This document shows, piece after piece, positions 13,606-17,408 of a stretch of DNA of 17,408 nt. Under the pieces are notes generated by a model that saw only the letters and a program-made list of their open reading frames with translations, did no database searches and was not told where the DNA came from. The DNA is taken from assembly GCA_023402175.1 (NCBI GenBank), contig JAEXCN010000272.1, positions 1-17,408 on the forward strand, in the 5' to 3' direction. Position numbers and translations under genes: made by a program. Position 1 is the first letter of the stretch; the number at the start of each line of letters is the position of its first letter. The stretch is from Pseudomonadota bacterium. Its GTDB lineage: Bacteria > Myxococcota_A > Polyangia > Polyangiales > Polyangiaceae.

Positions 13606-14319
13606 ATGTCGTGGCGTCGTGCGCTCTGCGGGTGTTTGACCGGAGCGTGGTGCGTCGCCTTCGCCGCGTGCGCTCAGGGTCAGGACGGCATCGATCTCGG
13701 CGCTGCCGATGGAGCCGCCGACCCTGATGGCGGCGGCTCCGACGTCCGAGTCCCGCCGCGCGACAGCGGGGGAGGAGGACCGGATGACAGCTCGGCTCCG
13801 GATAAACCGAGCCCGGACGAGTGCCCGGCACCAGCAGGCTGTACCGGCAAGGTCGTCATCAACGAGCTGATGACGCGTGGCCCTGGTGGGGCGACCGACG
13901 AGTTCGTCGAGCTCTACAACCCCAACTCGTGCGCCGTTTCGCTTGGCGGCTGGAAGCTCGCCTACAAATCGAAGACGGGGACGGGCAATACGGTCCTGCA
14001 CACGTTCGCCGTCGGGGACAGCGTCGCGGCGGGAGCGTTCCTCGTCCTCGGGACCTCGTCTTTCTCCGCGAAGAAGGACGCGACGATGAACAGCGGCATG
14101 GCGGATGAGGGCCAGGTCGGTCTCGTCGACGATGGCAACGTGGTCGTCGACGCGGTCGGCTATGGGGCGGCAACGACGGGCACGTACGTCGAGAAAACAC
14201 CCGCGAGCGCGCCGCCATCGAACGGCTCGATCGGTCGCAAGTGCGGCGTCGATACGGACAAGAACAGCGCCGACTTCGCGGAGTACACACAGCACTCCGC
14301 CGGCGCGCCGAATCCTTGA
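13606..14319 (+). CDS. Lamin-tail-domain (LTD) lipoprotein
   Basis: A 237-residue exported lipoprotein. The start is firm, with GGAGG six bases before the ATG. A signal segment ends AFAAC, giving Cys22 as the lipidation site. A disordered Asp/Gly/Ser/Pro linker (about 23-72) carries it away from the membrane. The folded part (about 80-235) begins KVVINELMTRG and continues DEFVELYNPNSCAVSLGGWKL and AVGDSVAAGAFLVLG, the standard pattern of the lamin-tail immunoglobulin-like domain (INELM, ELYNP, L-GW-L). Two cysteine pairs are possible (Cys73/Cys79, and Cys107 with the later Cys in RKCGV). In bacteria LTD domains occur in secreted or surface proteins, often with nucleases or hydrolases; none is attached here. 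It probably binds something outside the cell or at the outer membrane. The ligand is unknown. Confidence 0.88.
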   Translation: MSWRRALCGCLTGAWCVAFAACAQGQDGIDLGAADGAADPDGGGSDVRVPPRDSGGGGPDDSSAPDKPSPDECPAPAGCTGKVVINELMTRGPGGATDEFVELYNPNSCAVSLGGWKLAYKSKTGTGNTVLHTFAVGDSVAAGAFLVLGTSSFSAKKDATMNSGMADEGQVGLVDDGNVVVDAVGYGAATTGTYVEKTPASAPPSNGSIGRKCGVDTDKNSADFAEYTQHSAGAPNP

Positions 14320-14320
14320 A

Positions 14321-14366
14321 AGGCGCTCGCGCGGCGACCGAGTGATGTTGCTCGGACTTAGCGCCT
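14321..14366. terminator. Two-level stem-loop after the LTD gene
   Basis: AGGCGCT (14321-14327) pairs with AGCGCCT (14360-14366), and CCGAG (14338-14342) with CTCGG (14351-14355) inside it. It begins right after the LTD stop, in the gap shared with convergent bolA. There is no T-run. Confidence 0.35.
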
Positions 14367-14386
14367 CTTCGGCGTCCTGAGTTCAC

Positions 14387-14411
14387 AACCGGCACCCTGC
14401 GGTCGCCGGTT
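14387..14411. terminator. Second hairpin between the convergent LTD and bolA genes
   Basis: AACCGGC (14387-14393) pairs with GCCGGTT (14405-14411), and the stem extends inward by ACC/GGT with a one-base bulge and a CTGC loop. On the plus strand it is followed by TGG rather than a T-run. A good candidate for a bidirectional terminator. Confidence 0.4.
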
Positions 14412-14482
14412 TGGCCAGGACGACAAACGACGTCTGCTCGCGATCGACTACCGCGCGCTCTGAGCGCGGCGGCCCGTGACGG

Positions 14483-14794
14483 TCACTTCCCGCTTCCGCC
14501 CATGCACTTCGGCGAGGCGTTCGCTTCCGGGGTCGCTGCCCACTCCGCCGGGCTGCGGGACGTGATCGCGAGCGCGTGCACGCCGCCCTTCATCTCGTCG
14601 GCGAGCGCGCCGTAGACGAGCTGATGACGCTTCACGGGCGTCATCCCGTCGAAGCGCTCCGAGACGACCACGACCTTGAAGTGGGTCTCGGAGCCTTTCG
14701 GCACGTTGTGCATGTGGCTCTCGTTGATCACCTCGAGGTGCGAGGGATCGAGAGTCTCCTTCAGCTTGGCCTCGATACGCTGCTGGATGCTCAC
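14483..14794 (-). CDS. bolA: BolA family protein
   Basis: 103 residues, the usual length for BolA. The family pattern is clear: an N-terminal helix (IQQRIEAKLKETL), then NESHMHNVPKGSETHFKVVVVSE-type sequence, RFDGMTPVKRHQLVY (about 47-60), and VHALAITSRSPAEW. His29, His38 and His73 (VHAL) sit where BolA proteins contact the shared [2Fe-2S] cluster with monothiol glutaredoxins. It acts in the cytoplasm in iron-sulfur handling and stress-linked control of cell shape in other bacteria; no glutaredoxin gene is in this window. The start is a GTG at 14794 with only a weak ribosome site. The tail (PEANASPKCMGGSGK) is a short extra segment with one Cys. It lies 67 bases downstream of the sigma-factor gene on the same strand and may be expressed with it. 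Confidence 0.93.
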   Translation of the reverse strand: MSIQQRIEAKLKETLDPSHLEVINESHMHNVPKGSETHFKVVVVSERFDGMTPVKRHQLVYGALADEMKGGVHALAITSRSPAEWAATPEANASPKCMGGSGK

Positions 14795-14861
14795 GGCGCT
14801 TTCATAGCACCGCCCAGCAGAGCCGTGGTCACCCCATCCACTCGATGGGATGGCAGAAGCT

Positions 14862-16187
14862 TCAGCCGCCGCCGCCGATGTACGTCTTCAGCTTGCGATG
14901 CTGCGACGGGAGGCGGAGCTTCCGCAGCGCCTTCGTCTCGATCTGGCGGATGCGCTCACGCGTCAGCGAGAAGCTCTCGCCGACCTCTTCGAGCGTGTGA
15001 TCGCGCGGCTCGTCGATGCCGAAGCGCATGCGGAGGATCTTCTCCTCACGCGGCGTGAGCGTCTTCAGGAGCTGGCGCGTCTGATCGTTGAAGCGCATCT
15101 GCGCGTACGCCTCGTCCGGCGGCATCGCCGAGTCGTCGGGGATGAACTCGCCGACGTGCGACTCGCCGTCGTTGCCGACGGGCGTCTCGAGGCTGATCGG
15201 CTCGCGCGCGATCTTCATCACGGCGCGGACCTTCTCGACGGGGATGCCCGTCGACTCCGAGAGCTCCTCCGGCGTCGGCTCGCGGCCGTACTCCTGCAGG
15301 AGCGAGCGGCTCATGCGCGTGAGCTTCTGGAGCGACTCGTACATGTGCACGGGGACGCGGATCGTGCGGCCCTGGTCGGCGATCGCGCGCGAGATCGACT
15401 GGCGGACCCACCACGTCGCGTACGTCGAGAACTTGTAGCCGCGCTTGTAGTCGAACTTGTCGACCGCGCGCATGAGGCCGATGTTGCCCTCCTGGATCAG
15501 GTCGAGCAGCTGGAGGCCACGGTTGACGTGCTTCTTCGCGAGCGAGACCACGAGACGGAGGTTCGCCTCGACCAGCTCGGCCTTCGCGCGATCGGCGACG
15601 CGGCGCCCGGAGGCGATCGTCTCGAGCGTGTGCGCGGTCGACTTCTTCGCCGCGGGCATCTCGCGCTGGACGATGCGGAGCTTCTTCTCGACGCGCTCGA
15701 TGACTCCGCGATCGAGGCGGAGCTCTTCGAGCACCGACACGATGCTGTCGCGCGTGAGCTCGTACTTGGTCTTCTTCGCGCTCGGCTTCGGCTTCGCCTT
15801 CGGCTCGGGCTTCTTGACCTTCGGCCCGTGGAGCTCCTTGAGCGGACGCTCGAGCAGGCGTGCGATCTTCAGCATCGTCGCCTCGTCGAACGCGTCCTCG
15901 TCGTCGACGTTACGGACGACGTCACGGACCTTGAGCCGGCCCTTGTAGAGGAGCCGACCGATGTGGTCGAGCTCGGCGGCGGCGAACGGCGATTCGACGA
16001 TCGCCTCGATGATCTTGCGCTCGCCGTGCTCGATCCGTTGCGCGAGCACCACCTCCCCTTCGCGCGTCAAGAGGGCCACTTGGGCCATCTTGCGGAAGTA
16101 CATGTCCACCGCTTCTTCGGCTTCGGCCGGCGGCGTCATGTTCGCGAGGGGAGCTTTGGAGAGGGTCTGGGGCTCGGACTTCTTCAA
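14862..16187 (-). CDS. RpoD-type sigma-70 factor without region 1.1
   Basis: 441 residues. Region 1.2 (about 26-56: DMYFRKMAQVALLTREGEVV) is followed by part of the RpoD-type non-conserved region, interrupted by a Lys/Pro-rich low-complexity stretch (121-141). Region 2 contains ELVEANLRLVVSLAKKHVNR (from 204), DLIQEGNIGLMRAVDKFDY, and the DNA-melting and -10 helix YATWWVRQSISRAI (Trp259-Trp260). Region 3 (SLQKLTRMSRSLLQEYGREP) and region 4 are complete, with LTPREEKILRMRFG and the -35 helix HTLEEVGESFSLTRERIRQI. Region 1.1 is absent and the protein is shorter than a typical primary sigma, so it may be a second, RpoD-like factor. The start is read as TTG at 16187, with GGAG ten bases upstream; the next candidate is ATG at 16139, which keeps region 1.2 whole. 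It should recognise ordinary -35/-10 promoters. bolA follows by 67 bases. Confidence 0.92.
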   Translation of the reverse strand: MKKSEPQTLSKAPLANMTPPAEAEEAVDMYFRKMAQVALLTREGEVVLAQRIEHGERKIIEAIVESPFAAAELDHIGRLLYKGRLKVRDVVRNVDDEDAFDEATMLKIARLLERPLKELHGPKVKKPEPKAKPKPSAKKTKYELTRDSIVSVLEELRLDRGVIERVEKKLRIVQREMPAAKKSTAHTLETIASGRRVADRAKAELVEANLRLVVSLAKKHVNRGLQLLDLIQEGNIGLMRAVDKFDYKRGYKFSTYATWWVRQSISRAIADQGRTIRVPVHMYESLQKLTRMSRSLLQEYGREPTPEELSESTGIPVEKVRAVMKIAREPISLETPVGNDGESHVGEFIPDDSAMPPDEAYAQMRFNDQTRQLLKTLTPREEKILRMRFGIDEPRDHTLEEVGESFSLTRERIRQIETKALRKLRLPSQHRKLKTYIGGGG

Positions 16188-16699
16188 GGCTAATCGACTC
16201 CGCGTGGCCCTTTGGTCTCGCTCCTGTCCACGACCACGCTCGAGGACAGACCTTCGACTTCTCTAAGCAAGGCTCTCGTTGTCTCTATGCACGTTCGACG
16301 AGCGCGTTTGATCTGGCGAAAACCTGGAAGCGAGAATGCGCGGGCGGAGAACACACTCCGACCGCCCGTTCTTCCTTCGAACGTCCCCCGGGCGCAGAGA
16401 AGCGTTCCCGCTCATCCGCAACGACGACTTCTCGATTCCGCAAAGGCACGCCGAATCGCCCGATTTCGGCTGCCGTCATGAAGTCTGGCACGTCCCAAAG
16501 CATCGGGCCAAAGTCGGAGCTTTCCCTACAGCGAACCAAAGCCTCGGAAATTTGACGTTGCGGCGACGTGTCGCGGACGTTGTTCAAGAGTTTCCCTTGC
16601 TTCCGAGGGCGGAAGACTTACGTCGCGCGTTTCTGGTCTGCGAGCTCAGCCGCAGAAGAATTCCAGCCGCGAGGGCCGATTTTGCCCGCTCCTCGACCG
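16188..16699. other. 512-base upstream region of the sigma-factor gene
   Basis: This long gap, of lower GC than the genes around it, separates Aat from the sigma-factor gene on the minus strand and should hold the sigma-factor promoter. I cannot assign -35/-10 hexamers with confidence. A bulged inverted repeat lies at about 16451-16472 (GCCGAATCG with CGATTTCGGC). The one long minus-strand frame here (TTG at 16587 to 16285) lacks a ribosome site and domain-like sequence. A stem (CGACCG 16694-16699 with CGGTCG 16709-16714) overlaps the Aat stop. Confidence 0.55.
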
Positions 16700-17408
16700 T
16701 CAGCGGAGCGGTCGTGGCGTCTGCGAAAGCGCATCGGGGAGCCGAGCGAGGTACTCGCTGCGCGGGATCTCGATGCAGCCGAGCGACTCGAGGTGCGGGT
16801 TCGTGACCTGGACGTCGAAGAGTCGATAGCCCGATTCACGCAGCTTCGTGACGAGCGACGCAAACGCGATCTTCGAGGTGTCCGTGCGCGTGTGGAACAT
16901 CGACTCGCCGGCGAAGAGACCGCCGATGGCGACGCCGTAGATCCCGCCAACGAGCTCGCGTCCGCGTTCGGTCTTCTCCCAGACTTCCACGCTGTGCGCC
17001 CACCCGAGCGCGTGCAGCTCCTCATAGCCGCGTTGGAGCTCGGGGATGATCCACGTCGCGTTCTTCCTCGTCTCGCCGCACATGTGCATGACGCCGGCGA
17101 AGTCCTGATCGACGGTCACCTCGTAGGGATGGATACGAAGCGTCCGGCGCAGGCTGCGTGACCAGTGCGGCGTCTCGTCGAGCGAGAAGATGCACCGCGG
17201 CTCGGGCGAGAACCAGAGCACGAGGGGAGCGCCGCGCTCGTCCTCCTCGTCACCATGCGGCCACGGAAAGATGCCGCTCCGATAGGCGAGCAGGAGCGTG
17301 CCCGCGGAGAAATCGCAGCCGACGGCGAGCACGCCGTGCGAGGGCGCGAGCAGCGGGTCCGGGAACCGTACCCGTGTCTTCGGCGGCTCGATCGGAGGAT
17401 GAGGTACC
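16700..17408 (-). CDS. aat: Leucyl/phenylalanyl-tRNA--protein transferase (5' end at window edge)
   Basis: The frame is open to the last base of the window; the visible 236 codons are close to the full family length, so only the start codon or a few residues are missing. A GTG at 17332 is internal, because the sequence upstream (VRFPDPLLAPSHGVLAVGCD) is the conserved Aat N-terminus. Other family blocks are RSGIFPWP, LWFSPEPRCIF, TWIIPELQRGYEELHALGWA, HSVEVWE, GGIYGVAIGGLFAGESMFH, TDTSKIAFASLV and NPHLESLGCIEIPR. Aat moves Leu or Phe from its tRNA to proteins with N-terminal Arg or Lys, marking them for ClpS/ClpAP degradation (the bacterial N-end rule) in the cytoplasm. No clpS or clpA is visible in the window. 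It lies 512 bases upstream of the sigma-factor gene. Confidence 0.95.
   Translation of the reverse strand, partial: VPHPPIEPPKTRVRFPDPLLAPSHGVLAVGCDFSAGTLLLAYRSGIFPWPHGDEEDERGAPLVLWFSPEPRCIFSLDETPHWSRSLRRTLRIHPYEVTVDQDFAGVMHMCGETRKNATWIIPELQRGYEELHALGWAHSVEVWEKTERGRELVGGIYGVAIGGLFAGESMFHTRTDTSKIAFASLVTKLRESGYRLFDVQVTNPHLESLGCIEIPRSEYLARLPDALSQTPRPLR

Noticed and set aside
14850..16193. 447-codon open frame on the plus strand opposite the sigma-factor gene
   Set aside because: It is rich in Arg, Leu and Asp with no domain pattern, and is a GC-driven shadow of the conserved sigma factor on the minus strand.
16285..16587. 100-codon minus-strand frame upstream of the sigma-factor gene
   Set aside because: TTG start without a good Shine-Dalgarno, mixed codon usage and no recognisable motif; more likely untranslated leader or spacer.

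Overview
This is a GC-rich window (mostly G or C at third codon positions) with 16 supported protein genes, two of them cut by the window edges. I saw no rRNA, tRNA, CRISPR array or insertion sequence. The content points to a myxobacterium, most likely the Polyangia side of Myxococcota: a single-pass Ser/Thr protein kinase, several lipoproteins with Asp/Gly- or Pro/Ala-rich linkers, a small Cys-containing lipoprotein resembling a myxobacterial family (DUF6184), a lamin-tail-domain lipoprotein, and a dehydrogenase resembling the eukaryotic HSDL2 type. This assignment rests on gene style and recalled families, not on a search.

Layout. 1-477 (+) is the C-terminal end of an unrecognised protein. 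It converges on a Gly/Ser/Thr-rich repeat lipoprotein at 579-1115 (-). After about 510 bases with no credible gene, a minus-strand pair follows: a HAD-IB phosphatase (1626-2300) downstream of a LigD-type end-joining protein (2372-4765). A small plus-strand gene (4975-5205) ends six bases from the stop of a GT-C-type membrane glycosyltransferase (5212-6819, -). The glycosyltransferase is divergent from a membrane Ser/Thr kinase (6883-8676, +). Next comes a protein that looks like a Roadblock/LC7 fold with a long acidic insertion (8876-9787, +). It converges on two minus-strand lipoprotein genes (9897-10361 and 10484-11899).

The 468-base divergent region 11900-12367 carries a candidate promoter and a perfect 10-bp inverted repeat in front of the HSDL2-like dehydrogenase (12368-13201, +). 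A small charged protein (13308-13547) and a lamin-tail lipoprotein (13606-14319) follow on the plus strand. The right end is a minus-strand series: Aat (16700 to the edge), an RpoD-type sigma factor (14862-16187) and BolA (14483-14794).

How they fit together. Most genes look like single units or pairs. The sigma factor and bolA (67-base gap) may be co-transcribed, as may ligD and the HAD gene (71-base gap). The kinase and the Roadblock-like protein are neighbours and could be signalling partners, but the sequence does not prove this. I found no clear multi-gene new system. The strongest oddity is the LigD protein: its phosphoesterase and polymerase domains look intact, but its ligase domain has lost the catalytic lysine, the motif V lysines and the whole OB-fold. 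This suggests an end-processing enzyme that cannot ligate. The next best are the dehydrogenase operator/hairpin and the split Roadblock-like protein.
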